Shown: positions 43,335-52,925 of the stretch, piece after piece
How the letters are laid out: every line of letters starts with the position of its first letter
Numbering within the stretch: the stretch's first letter is position 1
NCBI GenBank assembly: GCA_020630575.1
Contig: JAHDBD010000004.1
Location: 184,046 to 248,045, forward strand
Reading direction: 5' to 3'
Origin: Bernardetia sp.
GTDB taxonomy: Bacteria > Bacteroidota > Bacteroidia > Cytophagales > Bernardetiaceae
Length of the DNA: 64,000 nt
Notes under the pieces: generated by a model
The model's input: the letters and a program-made list of their open reading frames with translations, nothing else
Database searches by the model: none
Told to the model about the DNA's origin: nothing
Position numbers and translations under genes: made by a program

Positions 43335-44111
43335 ATGACATACACACATACTATTAGTTCAGAAACTCATCAAGATTTTTTGAATCAAGACAGAACTGAC
43401 CCCATTACAGGCGAAAAAATAGAAGAAGGACATACTATCGTAATTTGTGCAGCCTGCAAATCTGCTTTTTTTATAGAAAGTTGGCAATATCTTAATGAAT
43501 CACATTGTGAACAGTTTGATACACTCAAAGAAATTCCTATTTCAAAAAATTTATTTTTAGAAGCTAAACCAATGGAGTTTTTGAATTTTGGTTTTGCCTA
43601 TCGTCCTATGTATGTTCCCGATAGTGGTTTAAAGGTTTTAGGTTTTTTAATGTTAGTAGTTTCTCCTATTTTATTTCCCATTGTAGGAATAGCATTGGGT
43701 TGGGCTATAGCTATTTTATTTTTCTTATCTGTGATAGGTTTTATTGGTTGGATAGAATGGCATAATGGCAAACCTTTAAAACTCAAAAATCCAACAAGAA
43801 AACAAATAGAGAATACAAAATCACATCTAAATATTGCAGTAAATCTAAAAAAACAAGGAATAGTTATAAAGGAAAAAGATAATAAAGAAAAATTAATTCT
43901 ATTTGAAAATATAAACGAATTGAAGTATTTTATTAATTATCATCCTACTCAAGATCTTAGTTCAAAATTATTTTGTCAATTAAAATTAAGAATAGATGGC
44001 TACACAGTAATAACTTACTACGCTACTATTCATAAAGAAACTATTCCAGAGTGGAGTAAATTTATTTCCCAACTTCCCTATAATCTAAGAGTAATTAATA
44101 CAGATTTTTAA
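43335..44111 (+). CDS. RING-like membrane protein of unknown function
   Basis: A 258-residue protein. Residues 18-58 have a prokaryotic RING-like pattern (DPITGEKIEEGHTIVICAAC, then ESWQYLNESHC) that could bind zinc, though only one CxxC pair is clear. Two membrane spans follow (about 99-115 and 118-138), and then a soluble C-terminal domain with LILFENINELKYF, similar to regions of PH-like domains. Proteins with this fold and membrane spans are found widely in bacteria without known function. It is followed by 650 bp of non-coding DNA. Confidence 0.65.
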   Translation: MTYTHTISSETHQDFLNQDRTDPITGEKIEEGHTIVICAACKSAFFIESWQYLNESHCEQFDTLKEIPISKNLFLEAKPMEFLNFGFAYRPMYVPDSGLKVLGFLMLVVSPILFPIVGIALGWAIAILFFLSVIGFIGWIEWHNGKPLKLKNPTRKQIENTKSHLNIAVNLKKQGIVIKEKDNKEKLILFENINELKYFINYHPTQDLSSKLFCQLKLRIDGYTVITYYATIHKETIPEWSKFISQLPYNLRVINTDF

Positions 44112-44365
44112 ATTATACAAAAAAGAAATTAATTCGAAGAAATATAAATTAATATTTATTAACAATTTCAGAAGTTTTTTATACCTAAAAAAAAAAATAT
44201 TTACTTATTAAATATCTGAAAATCAACAAGTTAAAATAAAAATTTAAAATTATTCGAATTATTTTAAAAATATTCTGTAATGATTACCTACTTTTTGACA
44301 TTAAGTAGTAACAAGGGGATATATAAGTCCTTCGTTTGGAGATATTATTATTTCAAACAGGCAGT

Positions 44366-44514
44366 AGGTCAGAGAATGTTTCTTTTTTTGTTTGAGGAAA
44401 ATTTTAAGGGGACGAGTACTCAAATAAATTGAATATCAGTATTTAATTAAATAAAAAAGAAACGTATGCAGAAGTAAGGGGAATACTGCTGTATACATTC
44501 AATTTCTCTGACCT
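44366..44514 (+). ncRNA. candidate structured non-coding RNA
   Basis: AGGTCAGAGAA (44366-44376) pairs with TTCTCTGACCT (44504-44514). Inside it, GTTTCTTTTTT (44378-44388) pairs with AAAAAAGAAAC (44453-44463). Two branches follow: TTTGAG/CTCAAA (44391-44396, 44419-44424), and GTAT-GCAG/CTGC-TGT-ATAC (44464-44471, 44486-44496). Each branch loop carries AAGGGGA (44406 and 44476); a third AAGGGGA is upstream at 44313. The coherent nesting suggests a folded RNA. Which strand is transcribed is not proven, and no standard RNA family is recognised. Confidence 0.45.
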
Positions 44515-44634
44515 TCTTAATTAAAAAAATCAGAAAATCAATGCTATATATAAACTAACAAAAAACATTTTTAGTTGGTTACATTAAAATCTGTAAAAAT
44601 CTCATTGTGAAAATTATTATGGGTCAAACCTATC

Positions 44635-44670
44635 AAAAACGCACTTTTCATGTGAAGGGTGTGTTTTTTT
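44635..44670. terminator. terminator hairpin
   Basis: AAAAACGCACTT and AAGGGTGTGTTTTTTT with an 8-base loop. It could end the transcript of the structured region or of the RING-like gene. Confidence 0.65.
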
Positions 44671-44693
44671 ATTGATGGTATGTATACTAAAAC

Positions 44694-44730
44694 AAAAAAC
44701 ACTTATTTTTTTAGAAAAATAAGTGTTCTT
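44694..44730. terminator. terminator of the ABC-F gene
   Basis: AACACTTATTTTT and AAAAATAAGTGTT form a long stem, preceded by an A-run. On the minus strand it follows the stop of the ABC-F gene. Confidence 0.75.
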
Positions 44731-44758
44731 AAAATGACTTTCTTGCTAAATAAAATTC

Positions 44759-46723
44759 TTACTTCAAATCTTCTACTTCTAACATTGCATTTTCCCATTC
44801 AGCAGTTCTTATTTCCAAACTCTTTTTGAGAGAAGCATGTTTTTTAGATAATTTTTCAGCTTTTTCTGGGTTTTCGTAAGTGCTTGGTAAGGCAAGTTCT
44901 TTCTCCAATTCTTTAATTTCGGTTTCCAATTTATTGACTTCTTTCTCTACATTTTCAAGATTGCGTTCAGCTTGACGAACCTTTCTTTGAAGTTCTTTTT
45001 GCTCTTCTTGTGAAAGATGTTGATTATTTTGTTTACTATTCTTGTACTCTTCCTGTTTTGCCTGCTTTTCTTCTTTAGCTTTTTTTGCTTCTAAGCTAGT
45101 TGATTTATTTTCTTTTTCTTCTGCATCTCGTAGCTGTTTCCAATACTTAAACTCGTCATATGTGCCAGGATATTCTTTGATTTTGCCCTCTTCAATCCAC
45201 CAAATTTTATTTGCTATACTTTGAATAAAATGACGATTGTGAGAAACAACAATACAAGTTCCTTCGTAATTATTGACAGCTTCTATCAAAATATCAACCG
45301 ATTTCATATCCAAGTGGTTGGTAGGCTCATCTAGCAAAAGAAAGTTTGCTTCTGAAAGCAACATTTTTGCAAGGGCAACTCTTGATTTTTCACCACCCGA
45401 AAGAACACGTATTTTTTTATAAATATCATCTCCAGCAAATAAGAAACAACCCAAAACAGCTCTCAATTCGGCTTCTGTTCGGTCTGCTCCTGCACTGCGA
45501 AGTTCTTCTAAAAGGTCATTCTCCAAATGTAAGGCTTCTAATTGATGCTGTGCATAGAAAGACTGTCTTACGTGGTGTCCTTCTTTGAGTTCTCCAGAGT
45601 TATAGCTTTCTGCATCTGCCAGCATTCTCAAAACGGTAGATTTTCCTTTTCCATTTGCACCAATTAAGGCAATTTTGTCGCCTCTTTCTATCATGGCTTC
45701 AGCTTCATTTAAAATCTGAAGTTGACCATAACTTTTTGATACATGGTCTAATTCGGCTACTATTTTTCCAGATGGTTTTTGGAAGGTAAAACGCATTCTC
45801 ATTGTCGGAGCATCAGACTCTACAGCTTCAATTCGTTCTACTTTATCCAGTTGTTTTACTCTTGATTGTGCTTGTTTAGCCTTTGATGCTTTTGCTTTAA
45901 AACGCTCAATAAAACGCTCTGCTTCTCTTATTTTTTGTTGTTGATTTTCGTAGGCTTTTTGCTGCAAATCTGCTCTCAATGCTTTTTCTTCTCTATAAAA
46001 GTCATAATTTCCAGAATAACGAATCAAATCTTGTCCCCAAACTTCAACAATTACATTACAGCAATTATTCAAAAAATCTTGGTCGTGAGAAACAATCATT
46101 ATCGAACCTTCATAGTTATTCAAATAACTTTCTAACCATTCAATAGAAGGCAAGTCCAAGTGGTTGGTAGGCTCATCTAGCATCAAAAGTGCAGGTTTTT
46201 GCAACAATAATTTTGCAAGCATTACACGCATACGCCAACCTCCCGAAAACTGTGCAAGTGGTTTTGTAAGTTCTGCCGTTTTGAAGCCCAAACCTTCCAA
46301 AATTTCTTCTGCTCTAGCTTGAATAGAATATCCTCCCAACGTTTCAAATTCTGTTTGAAGGGTTGCGAGTTCGTCTAAAAGTTTGTCGTTGTATTCGGTT
46401 TCTATCTTAGATAGAATTTTATTGATCCGTGCAGAAAGTTCATTTTCACGAGTAAAAGCCTGCATTGCCACATTAATAATTGGCTCATGACTTTCATAAG
46501 AGAGCAAATCTTGATTCAGAAAACCAAGTGTACAGTCTTTAGCCTTACTAATATCGCCTTCATCGGGCGTATATTCGCCATCGATAAGACGCAAAAGTGT
46601 AGATTTGCCAGTTCCATTGGCACCAATAAGACCGATACGTTCTTTAGGTTTAACGTGTAAAGAAGCCTCAAAATAAATAGGGCGATCGGCAAAATAAAAC
46701 GAGAGATTGTTGATACTAAGCAT
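44759..46723 (-). CDS. ABC-F family ATP-binding protein
   Basis: A 654-residue cytoplasmic ATPase with two ABC domains and no membrane part. Walker A motifs are GANGTGKSTLL and GANGKGKSTVL. ABC signatures include FSGGWRMR and LSGGEKSRV, with Walker B in LLMLDEPTNHLD and LLLDEPTNHLD. The linker is charged, and a long C-terminal coiled coil (about 540-654) is of the Uup type. ABC-F proteins act on the ribosome. A TTG at 46732 lies upstream; MLSINNLSFYFADR at 46723 is the family start. Confidence 0.94.
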   Translation of the reverse strand: MLSINNLSFYFADRPIYFEASLHVKPKERIGLIGANGTGKSTLLRLIDGEYTPDEGDISKAKDCTLGFLNQDLLSYESHEPIINVAMQAFTRENELSARINKILSKIETEYNDKLLDELATLQTEFETLGGYSIQARAEEILEGLGFKTAELTKPLAQFSGGWRMRVMLAKLLLQKPALLMLDEPTNHLDLPSIEWLESYLNNYEGSIMIVSHDQDFLNNCCNVIVEVWGQDLIRYSGNYDFYREEKALRADLQQKAYENQQQKIREAERFIERFKAKASKAKQAQSRVKQLDKVERIEAVESDAPTMRMRFTFQKPSGKIVAELDHVSKSYGQLQILNEAEAMIERGDKIALIGANGKGKSTVLRMLADAESYNSGELKEGHHVRQSFYAQHQLEALHLENDLLEELRSAGADRTEAELRAVLGCFLFAGDDIYKKIRVLSGGEKSRVALAKMLLSEANFLLLDEPTNHLDMKSVDILIEAVNNYEGTCIVVSHNRHFIQSIANKIWWIEEGKIKEYPGTYDEFKYWKQLRDAEEKENKSTSLEAKKAKEEKQAKQEEYKNSKQNNQHLSQEEQKELQRKVRQAERNLENVEKEVNKLETEIKELEKELALPSTYENPEKAEKLSKKHASLKKSLEIRTAEWENAMLEVEDLK

Positions 46724-46827
46724 AATCAGCAAAATTACGATAGTTTCTTGTCAAAACAAAGGGAAATGAATTTGTGTGTGTTAAATTCTCTTATGCTTTT
46801 GAATTGTATTGATATTTTTTTCAAAAT

Positions 46828-47457
46828 TTACTCTTTCTCTTCCTCACTTTCCACCCCAAAACCCACTTTATTATATATTTTTTCTATTGGAATTTTACAT
46901 TCTCCCATCAAAACATCATCGTTTTCTGAATAAGTTTTTACTTTAAAATCTCCGTCTTTATCTTTTGTATAGGTGATAATTAGCTTTCTTTCGCTACTCA
47001 CAATAACATATTGCTGTAAACTTTTAAGTTTGAGATAGCACATCATTTTTTCTCCCATATCATATTCTGCTGTATTTTTATCTAACACTTCTATAATAAT
47101 TTGGGGATTCGTAAGAGCATCTAGTCCTTTTTTTGTCTTTCTCCTTATTTTTGGTGTATCATAAACTATACTCAAATCTGGGTAAAAATAGCTTTTGTCC
47201 TTTGGTAAATAAACAAGTAAAGTCAGCATAAAAATCTGACAACTTTCAGAAATCTGCTTGTTCAACGCCAAAAATAAGTTCATTGTTATTCGGCTATGAC
47301 TCATAGACTTTTGAGAAACAAGTTTTACTTTTCCATCTTGAAATTCACTTCTTATTTCCATGAATGTTTCTCTTTCGAGAAATTGTTCTTCTGAAAAAAT
47401 ATCATTCGTAATAAAACGTTTAAACCCACTATTAATATCTTCTTCTGTAATTGCCAT
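46828..47457 (-). CDS. Uma2-family (PD-(D/E)XK) endonuclease-like protein
   Basis: A 209-residue protein of the DUF820/Uma2 group. The core residues are in SYFYPDLSIVYD (Asp) and PQIIIEVLDKNT (Glu), then YDMGEKMMCYLKLKSLQQYV, the usual helix. The fold is that of restriction-like nucleases, but activity is not demonstrated for most members. It is divergent from lpxK. Families like this multiply in filamentous or gliding bacteria. Confidence 0.88.
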   Translation of the reverse strand: MAITEEDINSGFKRFITNDIFSEEQFLERETFMEIRSEFQDGKVKLVSQKSMSHSRITMNLFLALNKQISESCQIFMLTLLVYLPKDKSYFYPDLSIVYDTPKIRRKTKKGLDALTNPQIIIEVLDKNTAEYDMGEKMMCYLKLKSLQQYVIVSSERKLIITYTKDKDGDFKVKTYSENDDVLMGECKIPIEKIYNKVGFGVESEEEKE

Positions 47458-47556
47458 AATTTAATATCCTAACTTTGATTAATTTTGTTTTCTATAAAAA
47501 TACATTATTTTCAGAGAGTTTTAAAATTACCAACAGTTAAATTTAATCTATTTCCC

Positions 47557-48630
47557 TTGAAATACCTCCTTTTCCCTTTCGCTATTTTGTACGATTTAAT
47601 TACTAAAATCAGAAATTATTGTTATTATAAAAAATGGTTTGAGTCTGTTCAGCCTTCTGTTTTTACTGTTTCAGTCGGAAACTTAACAGTAGGAGGAACA
47701 GGAAAAACACCACACATAGAATATTTGATTCGATATTTTTTAGAAAAAAATGAAAACGTAGAAAATTATAAACTAACTACCCTTTCAAGAGGATACGGAA
47801 GAAAAACAAAAGGATTCGTTTTAGCAAATCAAGAAACTACAACTTCTGAAATAGGAGATGAACCAATGCAGTTTTATCAAAAATTTGCTCAAAATAATCA
47901 AAAAGTAAATATTACTGTTTGTGAAAAACGAGTTTTGGGAGCTCAGAAAATCCTTGAATTATTTCCCACTACACAAACGATTTTATTAGATGATGCTTTT
48001 CAACATAGAGCCATAAAACCTCATTTTTCGATTTTGCTTTCTGATTATAATCGTCCTTTTTATGAAGATTTTTTGTTACCAATGGGCAGAATTAGGGAAA
48101 GTAGAAAGGGTGCAAAACGTGCTGATGTAGTTTTGGTAAGCAAATCGCCTTTAGATTTAGCAGAAGAAAAAAGAAAATTTATTCGGCAGAAAATAAATAA
48201 TTACACAAAATCACCTATTTTTTTTACGAGTTTTGATTATGATAAGCCTATTAATTTATTGAATAATGAAGTTTTGAAATTAGAAGGTAATAATAATGAT
48301 AACGAAAAAAATTCTTTTGGAATCTTGACAGGAATTGCAAATTATAAACCTTTTCAAAAGTATGTAGAAAAAACATTTGGAAAAACAGAAAGCCATAAAC
48401 ACTTTCCAGACCATTACAATTATACAGAAAAAGATATTGAGTTTCTGAAAAGTTCAGATACTATTTGGTTTACCACAGAAAAAGATGCCGTCAAACTTCG
48501 TCCTTTGTTAGAATCATTTAGTCAAGAAGAACAAAATAAAACTTCCATTTTTTATATTCCTATAAAAGTTGTTTTTTTAGATCAGAATGAAGAAAAACAG
48601 TTTCAAAAATTGATACAGCAAAAAAAATAA
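47557..48630 (+). CDS. lpxK: tetraacyldisaccharide 4'-kinase
   Basis: LpxK phosphorylates the 4'-position of the lipid A disaccharide at the inner face of the inner membrane. Residues visible: an N-terminal membrane anchor, then VSVGNLTVGGTGKTP (Walker A), TLSRGYGRKTKGFV, DDAFQHRAIKP and HFPDHYNYT. There is no ATG in the first 40 codons. The frame begins at a TTG at 47485, and TTG at 47557 (LKYLLFPFAILYDLI) fits the usual family start. It is 11 bp upstream of the metal-receptor gene, so the two are co-transcribed. Confidence 0.92.
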   Translation: MKYLLFPFAILYDLITKIRNYCYYKKWFESVQPSVFTVSVGNLTVGGTGKTPHIEYLIRYFLEKNENVENYKLTTLSRGYGRKTKGFVLANQETTTSEIGDEPMQFYQKFAQNNQKVNITVCEKRVLGAQKILELFPTTQTILLDDAFQHRAIKPHFSILLSDYNRPFYEDFLLPMGRIRESRKGAKRADVVLVSKSPLDLAEEKRKFIRQKINNYTKSPIFFTSFDYDKPINLLNNEVLKLEGNNNDNEKNSFGILTGIANYKPFQKYVEKTFGKTESHKHFPDHYNYTEKDIEFLKSSDTIWFTTEKDAVKLRPLLESFSQEEQNKTSIFYIPIKVVFLDQNEEKQFQKLIQQKK

Positions 48631-48641
48631 AACTAAAGTAA

Positions 48642-49445
48642 ATGCCTATTTATACAGACCAGCTCAATCGTAAAGTAGAGGTAACAGAATTTCCAAAACG
48701 TATCATTTCGCTTGTTCCTTCTCAAACAGAACTTCTTTTTGATTTGGGAGTTGGTGACAATATTGTCGGAATTACAAAATACTGTATTCATCCAAAAAAA
48801 GGTGTAAAGAAAATAACTAAAGTTGGAGGAACAAAAGATTTTGATATCAATAAAGTAATCGCACTAAAACCTGATTTGATTATTGCCAACAAAGAAGAAA
48901 ATTATAAGGAAGGAATTGAGCAGTTAGAACAAAAATTTCCTGTGTGGATAAGTGATATAAATGATTTGAAATCCTCTTTTGAAATGATTTCAGAAATTGG
49001 AAAATTGGTAGGAAAACAGAAAGAAGCTAAAAATTTAGTTGATAAATTGAATCAAGATTTTAAAGACTTAGAAAATATAAACTCTGAAAGGTATAAAGTA
49101 CTTTATTTTATTTGGAAAGACCCATTTATGATAGCAGGAAAAGACACTTTTATTAATGATATTTTAGAAAGAACAAATTTAGAAAATAACACAACTTCAA
49201 ATCGTTATCCTATTCTTGATGAAGAAAAAATAAAAGAATTGAATCCCCAAATCATTCTTTTGTCGTCTGAACCTTATCCTTTTAAAGAAAAACACATTCA
49301 AGAAGTTGCTCAAATGTTACCAAATACCTATATTAGGGTAGTGGATGGCGAACTTTTTTCGTGGTATGGAAGCAGACTAAGTTATAGTGTAGAATATTTA
49401 AAAAATCTACAAAAAGACATTAAATTGCACTTTAGTAAGTTTTAA
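48642..49445 (+). CDS. helical-backbone metal receptor (BtuF-like)
   Basis: A 267-residue binding-protein-like domain: FPKRIISLVPSQTELLFDLG, then KYCIHPKKGVKKITKVGGTKDF, and a C-terminal lobe with LSSEPYPFKEKHIQEV. It resembles the substrate-binding components for cobalamin or iron chelates, but begins without a signal peptide (MPIYTDQLNRKVEV), so it may be cytoplasmic or an unusual variant. It lies 11 bp after lpxK. Confidence 0.85.
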   Translation: MPIYTDQLNRKVEVTEFPKRIISLVPSQTELLFDLGVGDNIVGITKYCIHPKKGVKKITKVGGTKDFDINKVIALKPDLIIANKEENYKEGIEQLEQKFPVWISDINDLKSSFEMISEIGKLVGKQKEAKNLVDKLNQDFKDLENINSERYKVLYFIWKDPFMIAGKDTFINDILERTNLENNTTSNRYPILDEEKIKELNPQIILLSSEPYPFKEKHIQEVAQMLPNTYIRVVDGELFSWYGSRLSYSVEYLKNLQKDIKLHFSKF

Positions 49446-49634
49446 TTAAATTAAAACCACCTTTTTCCCGTTTTTTTCCTTCAAAAACTAATAGTTGGCG
49501 TGGTTTGTGTTTTTTAATGAAGTACATTGTTACAAAAAATTAACAAAGTAACAAAAAGATTTTATTCCACTTACTTTTTTCATAAATTACTCTATCAAAA
49601 TATTATTATTCTTTCCCCAAATCTTATTTATAAA

Positions 49635-50237
49635 ATGACAAAAATGATTCAAAAAATTCAGACAATTATCTTAGCTTCTATTTTTGCTTGCTTTGTAGGA
49701 AGTAGTTACGCAACCACTTCATTTAATGAATATTATAATTCTATTTTTACTGATTTGAATGCTAAAAGTGAAATTAATAAAGTAAAAGACAATCCTCGTG
49801 GTTATTTAGTTCGCAAGGGCGTAAAATATAAATGGGAATTAGAGAGATCTGCACGTCCAGGGCAATATACTTATTTTGTACACAGAGAAAGAGGAGGAAA
49901 ATCCAATCTTGTTTATAATACAACAATGGTTGCTATCGACAAACGTAGCTCAACAGGAGAATACATAATTAAAATATTTTATTCTGTAAATAAAGGCTAT
50001 AAATGGGATATGGACAGAAATACAATGCTTAGAATCACATATAAAAAAGATGGTTCAGTAGATTATCAAGCAACAGGACAGATGTCTAAATTTGAAGATA
50101 ATGGACACGGACTTTCAGCATCACAGTTCAAACAAAAAACGGATTTAAATCCAAATTTCACTGATACATTTGTACGCCATGCTGCAGCTTCTATTGCTTA
50201 TGCAATTTACAAATATCCAAAAATGATGAAATTGTAA
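49635..50237 (+). CDS. hypothetical exported protein
   Basis: A 200-residue protein with a clear signal peptide (MTKMIQKIQTIILASIF, cut after SSYA). The mature part is basic and beta-rich (KYKWELERSARPGQYTYFVH), ending in a small helical segment. No family recognised. The longer frame from 49527 has no good start; MTKM at 49635 precedes the signal sequence. Confidence 0.7.
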   Translation: MTKMIQKIQTIILASIFACFVGSSYATTSFNEYYNSIFTDLNAKSEINKVKDNPRGYLVRKGVKYKWELERSARPGQYTYFVHRERGGKSNLVYNTTMVAIDKRSSTGEYIIKIFYSVNKGYKWDMDRNTMLRITYKKDGSVDYQATGQMSKFEDNGHGLSASQFKQKTDLNPNFTDTFVRHAAASIAYAIYKYPKMMKL

Positions 50238-50262
50238 AAGAAAATACGTTTCACTTACTTAC

Positions 50263-50302
50263 AAAAAAAGGGATTTCTTTAGCTAAAGAAGTCCCTTTTT
50301 TT
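50263..50302. terminator. bidirectional terminator
   Basis: AAAGGGATTTCTTTAG and CTAAAGAAGTCCCTTT form a long stem with A- and T-runs, between convergent genes. Confidence 0.85.
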
Positions 50303-50313
50303 ATTTTATAATT

Positions 50314-51816
50314 TTAACCCAATAATTTTACTTCTGGATAACGTTCGGCAAAACAAACTTCTTTTCCTTGTATTTGCTTAAAAATAAGTGAACGATTGAG
50401 ATCAGATAAATCTGTACAACCTGTTGCAGAAAATAAAGCTAAGAAATCTTTTAGAGTTTCTTCATGATAATTTTTCACCCTTTTATACTTTTCTGAAACT
50501 ACTAAACCTCTCATTTTGGATTTATCCATCGTAGCTACACCTGTCGGACACGTATTCATGTGACATTCTAAGGCTTGAATACAACCAACAGCCAACATCA
50601 TAGCACGAGCTGAGTTACATAAATCTGCTCCCAAACAAAGAGCTTTAAATACATCAAAGCCATCGATTATTTTTCCTGATGTAATTACTTTTATGTCTTT
50701 TCTCAAATCATATTTTTTGAGTGTATTATCTACAAAGACAAGGGCATTTTCCCAAGGCATTCCAACGTGGTCAGAAAATGTAATTGGTGCTGCTCCTGTT
50801 CCTCCTTCTGCACCATCTACAGTAATAAAATCAGGCTTTATTCCTGTTTTTATCATGGCTTTACAAATATCTTCAAATTCCATTTTGCTACCAATGCAGA
50901 GTTTAAAACCAATGGGCTTGCCTTTTGAGAGTTCTCGTAATGTATGTACAAAATGTAGTAATCCTTCGGCAGAATGAAATTGTTTATGAGAGTTAGGCGA
51001 TTTTACGACAGTATTAGGTTCTATTCCCCTAATTTTGGCTATTTCTTCCGTATTTTTCTTGGCTGGTAGTACACCTCCATGACCTGGTTTTGCACCTTGA
51101 GATAATTTTATTTCTACCATTTTAAGTTCTGGAAAATCAATAGTTTTAATAAATTCTTCTGCTGAGAAATTTCCTTCTTTATCTCTACAACCAAAATAAC
51201 CTGTACCAATTTGATAAGTTACATCTCCCCCTTTTCTGTGGTAGTCAGAGATTGCTCCCTCTCCTGTATTATGGTAGAAATTTCCTTCTTTTGCTCCCAA
51301 ATTCAAAGATTCAATAGCTCTGCTACTCAAAGAACCATAACTCATTGCTGACACATTTAATAGACTTGCTTCATAAGGTTGTTTGCAATCTTTTCCTCCT
51401 ATTTTCACTCGTGGTGGAGTTTCTAGTTTTTCAGTAGTATAAATAGAATGTGCTGTCCATTCCATTCCTTCAGTTTGTAAATCATGTTCTGTTCCAAACG
51501 GATGATTATCATTTTCTAGTTTTGCTCTTGAATATACATACGTTCTCTGATTTTTATTGAGTGGTTTTCCATCCGTATCTGATTCGATAAAATACTGATG
51601 GATTTCAGGGCCTATACTTTCTAAGATATATCTAAAATGTCCAATTACAGGAAAATTACGCAGAATGGCATGTTTCTTTTGGTTCAAATCATAAATACCT
51701 ACTAAAATTATTAAAACTAAAATTCCTATAAGTGTATAAATAGGAAAGAAAAATAATAAATAAGCAGCTATAATAACAAAAAATATAGCTCCTATAAAAA
51801 CAACAACATGTTTCAT
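50314..51816 (-). CDS. FMN-binding glutamate synthase family protein
   Basis: A 500-residue protein. Two N-terminal membrane spans (about 4-22 and 26-42) precede an FMN-binding GltB-like barrel: LLNVSAMSYGSLSSRAIESL, GGDVTYQIGTGYFGC, IKLSQGAKPGHGG, and DFITVDGAEGGTGAAPITF. The iron-sulfur ligands are in CIQALECHMNTCPTGVA. It lacks the glutaminase domain of true glutamate synthase, so the reaction is unknown; it may act on a different amino donor. Confidence 0.9.
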   Translation of the reverse strand: MKHVVVFIGAIFFVIIAAYLLFFFPIYTLIGILVLIILVGIYDLNQKKHAILRNFPVIGHFRYILESIGPEIHQYFIESDTDGKPLNKNQRTYVYSRAKLENDNHPFGTEHDLQTEGMEWTAHSIYTTEKLETPPRVKIGGKDCKQPYEASLLNVSAMSYGSLSSRAIESLNLGAKEGNFYHNTGEGAISDYHRKGGDVTYQIGTGYFGCRDKEGNFSAEEFIKTIDFPELKMVEIKLSQGAKPGHGGVLPAKKNTEEIAKIRGIEPNTVVKSPNSHKQFHSAEGLLHFVHTLRELSKGKPIGFKLCIGSKMEFEDICKAMIKTGIKPDFITVDGAEGGTGAAPITFSDHVGMPWENALVFVDNTLKKYDLRKDIKVITSGKIIDGFDVFKALCLGADLCNSARAMMLAVGCIQALECHMNTCPTGVATMDKSKMRGLVVSEKYKRVKNYHEETLKDFLALFSATGCTDLSDLNRSLIFKQIQGKEVCFAERYPEVKLLG

Positions 51817-51963
51817 TGAGAAAGTAATAAAGATAAATTAGATGAGATTTGTTAATTAATAAAGAAACAACCTATACTAAGATTTGTTTTTTTTTGGATT
51901 TGATAGATTAATGACTATCTTTTGTGGACAAAACTTAAAACAAAATTATTTAAAATAAATTTC

Positions 51964-52836
51964 ATGAAATTAGCTATCTTATCAGCAAATAAAAATCTTT
52001 ACTCAACCAAAAGACTTATTGAAGCTGGAGAAAAAAAAGGGCATCAAATGGTAGTTATAGATCACACAAAATGTGATTTAGTAATACAAAAAAAGAAACC
52101 AAGTGTCATTTATAAAGGTGAAGAAATGTCTGATATTGATGGTGTAATTCCACGTATTGGTGCTTCTGTCACTTTTTTCGGAACTGCTGTTGTGCGTCAG
52201 TTTGAGATGATGAAAATTTTCACTTCTACTGAATCCCAAGCATTAGTTCGTTCAAGAGACAAACTAAGAAGTCTTCAAATTTTGGCTAGAGCTGGTCTTG
52301 ATTTACCAAAAACAGTATTTAGCAATTATTCAAAAGATGTCACAAGTGTAGTAGATAAAGCAGGTGGTGCGCCTTTAGTTATCAAACTTTTGGAAGGAAC
52401 ACAAGGATTAGGAGTAGTTTTGGCAGATAATAGAAATACAGCTGAATCTATGCTAGAAGCATTTAATGGCTTAAAAGCTCGTGTTATTGTACAGGAATTT
52501 ATCAAAGAAGCAGGAGGTGCAGATATTCGTGTATTTATTGTTGATGGTGTTGTGGTAGGTGCAATGAAACGACAAGGAAAAGAGGGCGAATTTCGTTCGA
52601 ATCTTCATAGAGGAGGAAGCGCAAATGTTATCGAACTAACAGACCAAGAAGAAAATGCAGCCTTAAAAGCTGCCAAAGTATTAGGTTTAGGAGTTGCTGG
52701 TGTAGATATGTTGCAATCTGCAAGAGGACCTCTTATTTTGGAAGTAAATTCTTCTCCTGGATTAGAAGGAATTGAAGCAGCAACAGGAAAAGATATTGCA
52801 ACAGCAATAATAAAATATATAGAACGTAATGTATAA
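51964..52836 (+). CDS. rimK: RimK-family ATP-grasp ligase
   Basis: A 290-residue ligase that adds glutamate residues to the C-terminus of ribosomal protein S6 in other bacteria. The N-terminal domain is [20 protein letters not shown]. The ATP-grasp core has [34 protein letters not shown] and [14 protein letters not shown]. The frame is open from 51922, but MKLAILS at 51964 is the usual start. S6 and its modification are not in the window. Confidence 0.93.
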   Translation: MKLAILSANKNLYSTKRLIEAGEKKGHQMVVIDHTKCDLVIQKKKPSVIYKGEEMSDIDGVIPRIGASVTFFGTAVVRQFEMMKIFTSTESQALVRSRDKLRSLQILARAGLDLPKTVFSNYSKDVTSVVDKAGGAPLVIKLLEGTQGLGVVLADNRNTAESMLEAFNGLKARVIVQEFIKEAGGADIRVFIVDGVVVGAMKRQGKEGEFRSNLHRGGSANVIELTDQEENAALKAAKVLGLGVAGVDMLQSARGPLILEVNSSPGLEGIEAATGKDIATAIIKYIERNV

Positions 52837-52865
52837 TAAAAAAGAATTTTTATTTATAGAATCAT

Positions 52866-52913
52866 AAAAAAATGGTTAATGAAGAATATTTATTCTCTCA
52901 TTAACCATTTTTT
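52866..52913. terminator. bidirectional terminator
   Basis: AAAATGGTTAATGA and TCATTAACCATTTT form a long stem between rimK and the cyclophilin gene. Confidence 0.85.
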
Positions 52914-52925
52914 ATATTATAATTA

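Larger units (their letters stand above)
44112..44758. other. 647-bp non-coding region
   Basis: No credible reading frame. The middle (44281-44520) is rich in helices and holds the candidate RNA described separately. The right end holds two terminators. Confidence 0.6.

Noticed and set aside
44281..44514. 6S RNA or tmRNA
   Set aside because: The branched helices lack the single open bubble of 6S RNA and the tRNA-like ends of tmRNA; no family is assigned.
50314..51816. True glutamate synthase large subunit
   Set aside because: The glutaminase domain and the C-terminal GXGXG helix are missing; only the FMN barrel family can be supported.
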